Assembly (NCBI GenBank): GCA_964514395.1
Contig: CAZEQK010000011.1
Location: 15,194-79,193, forward strand
From: CAZEQK01 sp964514395
Lineage (GTDB): Bacteria; Bacillota; Bacilli; Tepidibacillales; Tepidibacillaceae
DNA: 64,000 bases
Direction of reading: 5' to 3'
The notes beneath the pieces are model-generated. The model worked only from the letters and a program-made list of their open reading frames with translations. It ran no database searches and was not told where the DNA came from. Both the position numbers and the translations under genes were made by a program. Position 1 is the stretch's first letter. Every line of letters starts with the position of its first letter. Of this stretch, positions 8,759 to 15,917 are shown piece after piece.

Positions 8759-10051
8759 ATGTTTAGAAAAGAATTTGATGGTGTTAAAGAACACATAGAG
8801 GATCAAAAAGTAACATTACATATTACTGAACAAGCAATTAAACAGAAGATTGAATTGGTTGGTATTACAGAAAGAACATTACATATCTTAAGACAACAGA
8901 AAAATCTTTTTGAGGAACATGCAGATGAGGTAATCGATAAATTTTATAATAAAATTTCTTCTATTCCACATTTAAGTAATATAATTAATCAACATAGTAC
9001 AATTGAAAGATTGAAGTTAACACAAAAAGAGTATTTTTTAAGTTTAACAGATGGTGTAATTGATGAAAATTATGTTATGAGTCGGAGAAAAATAGGACGG
9101 GTACATGATCGGATTCAATTAGATCCTGAGTGGTTTTTTGGAGCTTTTCAAGTCTACTATAAGCATATTTTCCCATTACTATTTGAAAAATACGCTGGTG
9201 AACCAGTTTTACAAGAGGTACTGTTTGCTTTTACCAGAATTACTACCTTTGATATGCAATTAGTTGAAGAAACCTATCTAGAAGCATACACTTCAAAAAT
9301 GTTAAAATTTGACGATATAAAAAAATTAGAAAAGAGCTTATTAGAATCAGGTGAAAATCTAGTAGCAAATGTAGAGGAAACTTCATCTTTGGTTGAAGGT
9401 ATGCATGCTAGCGCTAAGGAAATTACAGCTGCAACAGAAGAAGCAGCCACACACGCTGATAAAGTACAAAAAATGACCCTGCATAGCAAAAATGTGGTAT
9501 CCGATACCTTAACTCAGATCCATAATATTGAAAAACAAATGGGCACCTTACAAGATAGTGCCTCTCATATCAGTGAAACATCAAAGAAAATTGGTGAGAT
9601 TATCACACTTATTCAGAATATTGCCAAGCAAACAAACATCTTAGCGCTGAATGCAACAATAGAAGCAGCTAGAGCTGGAGAACATGGGAAAGGATTTGCC
9701 GTAGTAGCAAAAGAAGTGAAAAGTTTAGCAGGTAGTACCCATAAAGCTTTAGAGGATATAAGTACATTGATTGTAAAATCTCAAACAGCAGTAGAAAATA
9801 TGTTGAATGTTGTGAAAGAGACAAATATAGCCGTTGATAAGGAAAGTAAGCACTCTAAGGAATTAGAGAATGAATTGGAGGAAATGATTAAAGGTATTAC
9901 TAATAATCTTGAGCAAGTAAAGACTGTAAGCGAACAAATAAAAGGATTTGTAGAAATGTCTGAACAGATAACAACTTCAAGTCAAGATGTAGCACAAATG
10001 GCTGAAAAACTGCATAATATTGGCGAAGATCTATCGGACAAAATTAAATAG
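8759..10051 (+). CDS. hemAT: HemAT globin-coupled aerotaxis transducer
   Basis: Soluble oxygen sensor for chemotaxis, 430 residues, close to the 432 of B. subtilis HemAT. Residues 1-185 form the sensor globin: the proximal heme His is His116 in GRVHDRIQLDPEWFFGAF, and the preceding PHLSNIINQHSTIERLKLTQ matches the globin-coupled sensor family. Residues about 190-430 are an MCP signalling domain with the tip motif AARAGEHGKGFAVVAKEVKSLA. There is no transmembrane segment and no HAMP domain. AAAGGGTGG precedes the ATG. It would signal through CheW/CheA, which are not in this window. Confidence 0.93.
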   Translation: MFRKEFDGVKEHIEDQKVTLHITEQAIKQKIELVGITERTLHILRQQKNLFEEHADEVIDKFYNKISSIPHLSNIINQHSTIERLKLTQKEYFLSLTDGVIDENYVMSRRKIGRVHDRIQLDPEWFFGAFQVYYKHIFPLLFEKYAGEPVLQEVLFAFTRITTFDMQLVEETYLEAYTSKMLKFDDIKKLEKSLLESGENLVANVEETSSLVEGMHASAKEITAATEEAATHADKVQKMTLHSKNVVSDTLTQIHNIEKQMGTLQDSASHISETSKKIGEIITLIQNIAKQTNILALNATIEAARAGEHGKGFAVVAKEVKSLAGSTHKALEDISTLIVKSQTAVENMLNVVKETNIAVDKESKHSKELENELEEMIKGITNNLEQVKTVSEQIKGFVEMSEQITTSSQDVAQMAEKLHNIGEDLSDKIK

Positions 10052-10110
10052 AAAAAACCTTGATTTTTCATGTTATATTATAGATAATAAGAAAGTAAAA
10101 TGAAAAGTTC

Positions 10111-10184
10111 GCGTTGTTAGTGGGTAAACCAACGTAAAAAATACCACCAGATTATTTAATATAGCCCTGGTGTGGGCTTTTTTT
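10111..10184 (+). promoter_or_regulatory. preQ1-I riboswitch with intrinsic terminator
   Basis: Upstream of queF. The aptamer reads as an H-type pseudoknot: P1 CGTTG (10112-10116) with CAACG (10130-10134); loop UUA; P2 GTGG (10120-10123) with CCAC (10144-10147); an unpaired C at 10129 just before the P1 3' strand, where preQ1-I has its specificity C; and an A-rich linker 10135-10143. The terminator is AGCCC/GGGCT (10163-10167, 10174-10178) plus a T-run. An antiterminator CCACCAG (10144-10150) with CTGGTG (10167-10172) competes with both P2 and the terminator, giving a logical ligand-OFF switch. The class assignment rests on topology and on the queF gene. Confidence 0.75.
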
Positions 10185-10232
10185 ATGTTTAGAGGGTAAA
10201 ATCCAACTCAATAATAATGGAAGGGAGCAATA

Positions 10233-10655
10233 ATGATGGCAAATGTAGAAATAAATCACGAAAAATATAAGGGTATCCGTTTTGATATAGAGGATGAGAG
10301 CGTCATTCTAGTTGATATTCTTGAAACTATTCCTTATGAATACATTGGAAAGGATATTGAGGTTATGATTCCTACTACTGAATTCACTTCAGTTTGCCCT
10401 TGGTCAGGGTTACCTGATTTTGCTGATATCAAGATTACTTATACACCAAAGGAAAAACTTATTGAAATGAAATCATTAAAGTATTACCTAACCTCATATC
10501 GAAATGTTGGTATCTATCAAGAGCATGTAACGAACCGTATCCTTGAGGACTTGGTTCGTATTTGTGACCCAAAATTAATGAAGATTGAGGCAATTTGGAA
10601 TGCACGTGGTGGGCTTGGAACGGTAGTCTTAGCAGAGTATCCAAGTGCAGAATAA
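10233..10655 (+). CDS. queF: NADPH-dependent preQ0 reductase QueF
   Basis: Reduces the nitrile of 7-cyano-7-deazaguanine (preQ0) to preQ1 in queuosine tRNA modification. 140 residues of the unimodular (short) QueF type. The catalytic Cys is in EFTSVCPWSGLPDFADI and the substrate-binding segment is EMKSLKYYLTSYRN; the C-terminal half has WNARGGLGT. GGGAG precedes the ATG. It is slightly shorter than B. subtilis QueF (about 165). It is controlled by the preQ1 riboswitch directly upstream, a standard feedback arrangement. No other que gene is in the window. Confidence 0.93.
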   Translation: MMANVEINHEKYKGIRFDIEDESVILVDILETIPYEYIGKDIEVMIPTTEFTSVCPWSGLPDFADIKITYTPKEKLIEMKSLKYYLTSYRNVGIYQEHVTNRILEDLVRICDPKLMKIEAIWNARGGLGTVVLAEYPSAE

Positions 10656-10679
10656 AGTGAATAGAATTACCCTTTCTAG

Positions 10680-10788
10680 GGTGCTGACTAAGTCAACCAC
10701 TGTTGGCTTTAAGAAACTGGATGGGTAAACACCAACGAAATCGGTAGTTAATCAACAGTCTCCAAGGTGCATAGCTGCACCTTTTTTT
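10680..10788 (+). promoter_or_regulatory. Structured leader with terminator, class unknown
   Basis: Between queF and the CmpB-like gene. A terminator (AAGGTGCA 10764-10771 with TGCACCTT 10776-10783, loop TAGC, T-run) is preceded by mutually exclusive pairings: GTTGG (10702-10706) can pair with CCAAC (10732-10736) or, as ACTGTTG (10699-10705), with CAACAGT (10753-10759). The segment TGGGTAAACACCAACG resembles TGGGTAAACCAACG in the preQ1 riboswitch 600 bp upstream. This looks like a ligand-responsive leader, but I cannot match it to a known class. Confidence 0.45.
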
Positions 10789-10817
10789 AGTATGTATTTC
10801 TTTGAAGGTCTTTGGTT

Positions 10818-11237
10818 ATGCTGTTTATTATGATAACAAGATACATCATTTATGGATTAACAGGTTTAGTATTAGAGATTTTTTGGACTGGTTTAGGTTC
10901 ATTATTGGTAGGAGATTATGCACTGACAGGGCATACGTATATTTGGATGTTTTTTATTTACGGCATGGGGGTGTTCTTAGAATCCATTCACAATAAAATT
11001 AGAGATTATCATATTTTATTGAGGGGTTTTGCTTGGATTATCGTAATCTATATCATCGAATTCTCCTCTGGTTTTGTTCTAGATCTCTTAATTGGGTATT
11101 GTCCATGGGACTACAGAAATTCAACTAATTTAACTCTATTTGGATACATACGATTTGATTATGCTATTGTATGGTTCAGTGTCGGTCTTTTGTTTGAAAA
11201 ATATCACGATTTCCTTAAGAGAGTAACAGTGCAGTAG
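10818..11237 (+). CDS. CmpB-like integral membrane protein (putative ABC transporter, PF06541-like)
   Basis: 139 residues with about four transmembrane helices. The segment CPWDYRNSTNLTLFGYIRFD resembles the WDYS...N..G.I motif of the CmpB-like family (putative ABC-transporter type IV), and an N-terminal GLTGLVLEIFWTG matches its G..(L)E pattern. The biochemical role of the family is not established. The start at 10818 has GAAGG 9 nt upstream; a TTG at 10812 in frame is less well spaced. The preceding structured leader and terminator imply regulation by conditional termination. Proximity to queF and a shared leader motif raise the possibility of a role in queuosine-precursor uptake, which is speculative. 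Confidence 0.65.
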   Translation: MLFIMITRYIIYGLTGLVLEIFWTGLGSLLVGDYALTGHTYIWMFFIYGMGVFLESIHNKIRDYHILLRGFAWIIVIYIIEFSSGFVLDLLIGYCPWDYRNSTNLTLFGYIRFDYAIVWFSVGLLFEKYHDFLKRVTVQ

Positions 11238-11253
11238 TAACTGCACTGTTTTT
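11225..11253 (+). terminator. Intrinsic terminator overlapping the stop codon
   Basis: An 11-bp perfect stem (11225-11235 with 11240-11250), a 4-nt loop, and a T-run to 11253. The stop codon at 11235-11237 lies within the hairpin. Confidence 0.85.
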
Positions 11254-11458
11254 CTATGTGCATAATAGTGGTTGGCGCTGGATGTTTTTTTATTAAATTG
11301 GATTCACTGTAAAAAAAATGATAAGAGATTTATTTAAATATGATGGGTTGTCATAAATGATTTAGGATCATACTAAAATGTTTATATAGAATACCTATGT
11401 GATTTTTGGGAATATTTGAGAATTTTACTTACTTGATGATAGAGGGAGGGACAATTAT

Positions 11459-12448
11459 ATGAGAATAGGTATTCCGAGAGCCTTGCTATATTATTACTAT
11501 GCTCCTTTTTTGAAAACATTTTTTGAAGAATTAAATATGGAGGTTATTATTTCTGATGAAACAAACAAAGATATTTTAAATCAGGGTATTAAGGAATCTG
11601 TATCAGAAATATGTGTACCACTAAAAATTTTTGTAGGGCACTCTATAAACTTACTGCAAAAGGGTGTAGATTATATTTTTATACCAAGAATGGTGACAGT
11701 TTATCAAAATGAGTATTTTTGTCCGAAATTCATGGGTCTTCCTGACATGATGAAGCATGGCATTAAAGGTATGGAAAATAAAATTCTTACCTGTCAGATT
11801 CATTCCAAGAATGATGATATATCAAATTATAAAAGCTATTTACCATTAGCTGAAGCATTAAAGGTGACAGAAGAACAAATAAAAAATGCTGCTAAAAAAG
11901 CGGGTGATAAATGGAAGGTCTTTAGAATGTATAACAAGATGGGGAACCCTATTCCAGCTGCATTAGAAATGGGAAGTAATTATACAAATAAAAAAATAGC
12001 CAATGATATTTATGGTTCAATTACCATCGGATTATTAGGCTATGTTTATAATGTTTATGATAATTTTGTGAATATGGATGTAATAAACAAATTAAGGGAA
12101 TTGAACGTAAACGTAATAACCTTCGATATGCTGGATGAAGATGAGCTTATGGATCATGTGAAAGCTATGGATAAAAGATTGTTTTGGACATTTAGTAATA
12201 AGCTTCTAGGGGCAGGCTACAAGTTTTTCTCTAATCATGAAGTTGATGGAGTGGTGCATATTACTGCGTTTGGTTGTGGACCAGACTCTTTTTTAAGTAG
12301 ATTACTTGAATTCAAGGCAGAAGAGGGTGGAATACCTTTTATGTTAATTAGAATAGATGAACATACGGGGGAAAATCACCTACTGACAAGGATTGAGGCA
12401 TTTATAGATATGTTAAAAAGAAAAAAAGTAGTGAATCAGGGGGATTAA
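11459..12448 (+). CDS. Acyl-CoA dehydratase activase-related protein (DUF2229-like), first subunit
   Basis: 329 residues starting MRIGIPRALLYYYYAPFLKTFF, the hallmark of the DUF2229/COG3580 part of the large 2-hydroxyacyl-CoA dehydratase activase proteins. It contains conserved Cys positions (SEICVPLKIFVGH, EYFCPKFMG, FGCGPDSF) and the C-terminal IDEHTGENHLLTRIEAF motif. GAGGGAGGG precedes the ATG. It is the first of three closely spaced genes; in many anaerobes the same parts occur as one polypeptide of about 1400 residues. The natural substrate of these proteins is not known. Confidence 0.8.
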   Translation: MRIGIPRALLYYYYAPFLKTFFEELNMEVIISDETNKDILNQGIKESVSEICVPLKIFVGHSINLLQKGVDYIFIPRMVTVYQNEYFCPKFMGLPDMMKHGIKGMENKILTCQIHSKNDDISNYKSYLPLAEALKVTEEQIKNAAKKAGDKWKVFRMYNKMGNPIPAALEMGSNYTNKKIANDIYGSITIGLLGYVYNVYDNFVNMDVINKLRELNVNVITFDMLDEDELMDHVKAMDKRLFWTFSNKLLGAGYKFFSNHEVDGVVHITAFGCGPDSFLSRLLEFKAEEGGIPFMLIRIDEHTGENHLLTRIEAFIDMLKRKKVVNQGD

Positions 12449-12452
12449 AAAG

Positions 12453-13568
12453 ATGAAGGTTACTTTTCCATACATGGGGACTGTTATCATCTACAAAAAA
12501 TTGTTAGAGCTATTAGGGCATGATGTTATCGTTCCTCCTCGGCCATCAAAGAAAACATTTGATTTAGGGGTAAAATTTAGCCCAGAGTTTGCATGTTTTC
12601 CTTATAAAGCAATAATGGGGAGCTACATGGAGGCATGTGAACGAGGTGCTGATACCATAATAACTAGTGGCGGACATGGACCGTGTAGAGCTGGATTTTA
12701 TAGCGAAATACATAAAAGAGAACTTGAAAAATTAAACTATAATGTTGATTTTATTGTGTTTGATTCGTTTTTTTATGATAAACAGAAGTTTTTTGCACGA
12801 ATAAGAAAGCTAAGAGGCAAGCATTCATGGGTAAAAGTTATTAGAATAATAAGACTGGTTTACAGAATGATTCAAGAAATAGATAAACTAGATAAAAAAA
12901 TTCATAAAATAATGCCTTATGAGGTTAATGCTGGTCAAACGGATAAGGTTTGGGGAAAAATTCAACAGGAGTTTGATAAAGTTACTACAAAGAAAGAGCT
13001 CAAAAAGGTAGTTCAAAAAGCAAATGAAATGATAGCTTCTATCGAGCGTTACCCTGTTGAATCAGATAAGAAAATAAAAATTGGAATAGTTGGTGAAATA
13101 TATGTGGTCATGGAGCCTTCTGTCAATATGGATATAGAGAAAGTTATAGGAGAACTAGGGTGTGAGGTTGAAAAATCCCACTACCTGTCTGATTGGATTA
13201 GTCACCATGTCCTGCCAAGCTTTTTAAAAGGTTCTCATGAAGAGAATATACTTAAAAAAGGGGAACAATTTATCGAAATTGAAATTGGTGGTCATGCAAA
13301 ACAATCCGTTGGTCATATCATTGATTTTAAGGAAAGGGGATTTGATGGCATTATTCATTTAATGCCATTTGGATGTTTACCAGAATTAATTTCTCAAAGT
13401 ATCATACCAAAAATATCTCAAGATTATAATATACCTGTATTAACCATATCGCTTGATGAACAGACAGGGCAAGCGAACAACAGAACAAGAATAGAAGCAT
13501 TTGTGGATTTAGTAAAAAGTAAGTCTCAATATTCAAAGGAATATATAGCACCTCCAGTTGCTTTATGA
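12453..13568 (+). CDS. Acyl-CoA dehydratase activase-related protein (COG3581-like), second subunit
   Basis: 371 residues beginning MKVTFPYMGTVIIYKKLLELLG. Conserved cysteines fall in SPEFACFPYKAIMGSY and SGGHGPCRAGFYSE, and the C-terminus repeats the LDEQTGQANNRTRIEAFVDL motif seen in the upstream gene, indicating homologous halves. It follows that gene by 4 bp, so the two are probably translationally coupled. The pattern fits the second part of the fused dehydratase activase family, thought to bind an iron-sulfur cluster related to HgdA/B-type dehydratases. Function unproven. Confidence 0.8.
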   Translation: MKVTFPYMGTVIIYKKLLELLGHDVIVPPRPSKKTFDLGVKFSPEFACFPYKAIMGSYMEACERGADTIITSGGHGPCRAGFYSEIHKRELEKLNYNVDFIVFDSFFYDKQKFFARIRKLRGKHSWVKVIRIIRLVYRMIQEIDKLDKKIHKIMPYEVNAGQTDKVWGKIQQEFDKVTTKKELKKVVQKANEMIASIERYPVESDKKIKIGIVGEIYVVMEPSVNMDIEKVIGELGCEVEKSHYLSDWISHHVLPSFLKGSHEENILKKGEQFIEIEIGGHAKQSVGHIIDFKERGFDGIIHLMPFGCLPELISQSIIPKISQDYNIPVLTISLDEQTGQANNRTRIEAFVDLVKSKSQYSKEYIAPPVAL

Positions 13569-13598
13569 GTAAAAATATATCTTGAGGGGAGAAGAATC

Positions 13599-14573
13599 AT
13601 GAAGAGTGCATATATTGGAGTAGATGTAGGCTCAGTTAGTACAAATGTAGTAGCCATTGATGATAATAATAAAATCCTGTTTCATTATTATACAAGAACA
13701 AGTGGGCAGCCGATTGAATCAATCAAAAAAGGAATTGAAAAGCTAAAAGCCCAATTAAATAATCATTGGACGATACATGGAGTTGGAACGACTGGAAGTG
13801 GCAGACAATTAGCCGGAATTATGCTTGGAGCGGACGTAATAAAAAATGAGATTACAGCTCATGCAGTTGCAACATCTACAGAGATTCCTGATGTCCGAAC
13901 GATATTTGAAATTGGTGGTCAAGATTCGAAAATTATTGTAATTAAAGATCAAATGGTGGTGGATTTTGCAATGAATACGGTATGTGCAGCGGGTACAGGT
14001 TCTTTTCTAGATCATCAAGCTGAAAGACTAGGTGTCCCAATAGAAGAATTTGGAGAATTAGCATTAGCTTCAGAAAGCGAGGTTAGAATCGCAGGAAGAT
14101 GTACTGTATTTGCTGAATCGGATATGATTGCCAAACAACAATTTGGATTTTCTAAACCGGATATTATTAACGGCTTGTGCCAAGCGCTAGTTAGAAATTA
14201 TATGAACAATTTAGCAAGAGGAAAAAGCTTAGAACCACCCTATGTATTTCAGGGTGGGGTTGCGGCTAATCTAGGAATAAAGGCTGCATTTGAAAAGGAA
14301 CTTGGCCATGAAGTGATTATTCCAAAACATTTTCACGTGATGGGAGCATTAGGTGCTTCTATTTTATCAAGGGAAGAGATAAAAAAGACTGGTAAAACAT
14401 CTAACTTTAGAGGGTTTCATGCACTACAAACTGAATTCCTACCTTCTAGCTTTATTTGTTCAGGTTGTGCTAATAATTGTGAGGTCATCAAGGTAAAGGT
14501 GAATGGACAGATAGTAGCGATGTGGGGCGATCGATGTGGTATGTGGCAGGAAAAAGTAAAAAAAATTGTTTAA
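13599..14573 (+). CDS. CoA-substrate-specific dehydratase activase (BadF/BadG/BcrA/BcrD ATPase)
   Basis: 324 residues of the acetate/sugar kinase/Hsp70 ATPase fold. The phosphate-binding motif is YIGVDVGSVSTNVVAID, the switch helix motif is EIGGQDSKI, and the cluster-binding cysteines appear in NTVCAAGTGSFLDHQAERL and AGRCTVFAESDM, as in HgdC where a homodimer holds one [4Fe-4S]. The expected role is ATP-driven single-electron transfer to a dehydratase partner. Unlike plain HgdC (about 260 residues), it has a 60-residue tail with SSFICSGCANNCEV and a last Cys in GDRCGMW, a signature of the fused long form. GAGGGGAG precedes the ATG. It is third in a three-gene operon. Confidence 0.87.
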   Translation: MKSAYIGVDVGSVSTNVVAIDDNNKILFHYYTRTSGQPIESIKKGIEKLKAQLNNHWTIHGVGTTGSGRQLAGIMLGADVIKNEITAHAVATSTEIPDVRTIFEIGGQDSKIIVIKDQMVVDFAMNTVCAAGTGSFLDHQAERLGVPIEEFGELALASESEVRIAGRCTVFAESDMIAKQQFGFSKPDIINGLCQALVRNYMNNLARGKSLEPPYVFQGGVAANLGIKAAFEKELGHEVIIPKHFHVMGALGASILSREEIKKTGKTSNFRGFHALQTEFLPSSFICSGCANNCEVIKVKVNGQIVAMWGDRCGMWQEKVKKIV

Positions 14574-14701
14574 ATATGGATTACCATAAATACCAGAAAA
14601 TTAATATTGCGGCCATTACATATATTATGTAAACTAGATAACGAATCTTCTCTATTATCAAATTCTAGATAATTAGAAAATAGATATAGGAAGGGAGAGA
14701 T

Positions 14702-15357
14702 TTGATATCTATAAAAAAATATTATTAGTTATGTTAAGTTTGGCTGTGTTATTTGTTGCATTTGTTCCTGTGAACACGACCGTTCATGCACAAGCACCAT
14801 CTATGCTTATAATAGGTAGTAGCAATGGAGATGTCTGGGATTTACAATATCGATTAAACGAATATAATTATCATCTAAAAATTGATGGGATCTATGGATA
14901 CCAAACCTATCAAGCGGTAAAAAGTTTTCAAACAAAATTCGGATTAATGAGTGATGGTATCGTGGGACCAATCACTTGGGGAGCAGTAAAGGAACATACC
15001 TTGTCTAAAAATGAGCTGGAGCTTTTAACTCGTTTAGTCTATAGTGAGGCAAGAGGAGAAGTCTATAAAGGTCAGGTTGCAGTTGCAGCAGTGGTTTTAA
15101 ATCGAGTTCATTCAGACAAATTCCCTAATACAGTTCGCTCCGTTATTTTTGAAAAGGATGCATTTACAGCAATAAATGATGGTCAATTTTGGTTAACACC
15201 AAATGGTACAGCGAAGCTTGCTGCATTAGATGCTGTTAGAGGTTGGGATCCCTCAAATGGTGCCTTATTCTATTTTAATCCGAGTACAACAACATCATCT
15301 TGGATTTGGTCTCGCCCTGAATTAGGAACAATTGGTAATCATATATTTGCAGAATAA
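14702..15357 (+). CDS. sleB: Cell wall hydrolase, SleB/CwlJ type, with peptidoglycan-binding domain
   Basis: Spore-cortex-lytic-type hydrolase with a signal peptide. The first in-frame ATG is at 14731, but the signal sequence then lacks its basic n-region. AAGGGAGAG at 14691-14699 points to a start at TTG 14702, which is out of frame by one base across an A7 run (14713-14719); with eight A the N-terminus would be M-I-S-I-K-K-I-L-L-V. An in-frame ATC at 14707 is a less likely alternative. After the signal peptide comes a peptidoglycan-binding type 1 domain (DGIYGYQTYQAVKSFQ, DGIVGPITW) and then the Hydrolase_2 domain with catalytic Glu in LVYSEARGEVYKGQ. It implies an endospore former. Confidence 0.83.
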
Positions 15358-15368
15358 TAATAAACTAG

Positions 15369-15398
15369 AAAAATGTCTGTACCAACAGACATTTTTTT
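15369..15398 (+). terminator. Intrinsic terminator after the SleB-like gene
   Basis: A 12-bp perfect stem (15369-15380 with 15385-15396), a 4-nt loop, and a T-run. Confidence 0.87.
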
Positions 15399-15499
15399 AT
15401 TTATGTTTTCAAGAAATAATCAAACCAGTTAAAGTGAACTGATTAGTAGTAAATAGAAAAATTGTACAAATTGTGTTATAGTACAAGATTAATTAAATA

Positions 15500-15529
15500 T
15501 TGACTGTTATATAACTACACTGTTATAAT
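15500..15529 (+). promoter_or_regulatory. Sigma-A-like promoter for the 59-residue ORF
   Basis: TTGACT at 15500-15505, an 18-nt spacer, and TATAAT at 15524-15529, placed 38 bp before the small ORF. Confidence 0.55.
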
Positions 15530-15566
15530 ACAATTATAAATAATAATAAGGGTGGTTATTTAGAAA

Positions 15567-15746
15567 ATGGAAACAATTTTTCAATTTAGATTAGATAAAC
15601 CCTTTGTTTTAAAAGATGTAGATCGTTTATATTATGCTTGTAATTATGTGGATAGCAAACAATTTTTTTTAATGGAAAAAGAGAAGTTTCATCAATTTAT
15701 AATAAAAGGATTTATTTCTGAAACTAGGCAAATGGGTAATTATTAA
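15567..15746 (+). CDS. Small hypothetical protein, 59 residues
   Basis: Too short for routine calling. It is preceded by a near-consensus promoter and AAGGGTGG, and followed by a terminator at 15764-15790, so it behaves as a complete single-gene unit. The protein starts METIFQFRLDKPFVLKD and is rich in Phe, Lys and Tyr, with no membrane helix and no recognisable domain. I do not recognise the family. Confidence 0.5.
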   Translation: METIFQFRLDKPFVLKDVDRLYYACNYVDSKQFFLMEKEKFHQFIIKGFISETRQMGNY

Positions 15747-15763
15747 AGACATCTTCCTCTCCA

Positions 15764-15790
15764 CCCTAACTATTCTTGTTAGGGATTTTT
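15764..15790 (+). terminator. Intrinsic terminator after the small ORF
   Basis: CCCTAAC (15764-15770) pairs with GTTAGGG (15778-15784) around a 7-nt loop, followed by A and five T. Confidence 0.7.
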
Positions 15791-15917
15791 TATGTAATAA
15801 ATTGTTGAAATTAATATAGAAAAATTAATCTTTAACATAATTATAAAATATAATTAGCCTATTTCATTTATAATGAAAGTACTAAAAGATTTTAAGCTAT
15901 GAAAAAGGATGATGGAG

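Noticed and set aside
10144..10176. CCACCAG with CTGGTGTGG as the terminator of the queF leader
   Set aside because: The T-run follows the shorter AGCCC/GGGCT hairpin; the longer pairing ends before the T-run and better fits an antiterminator.
10802..10996. A 64-residue ORF overlapping the CmpB-like gene in another frame
   Set aside because: The overlapping 139-residue frame has coherent membrane helices, a family motif and a ribosome site; this one does not.
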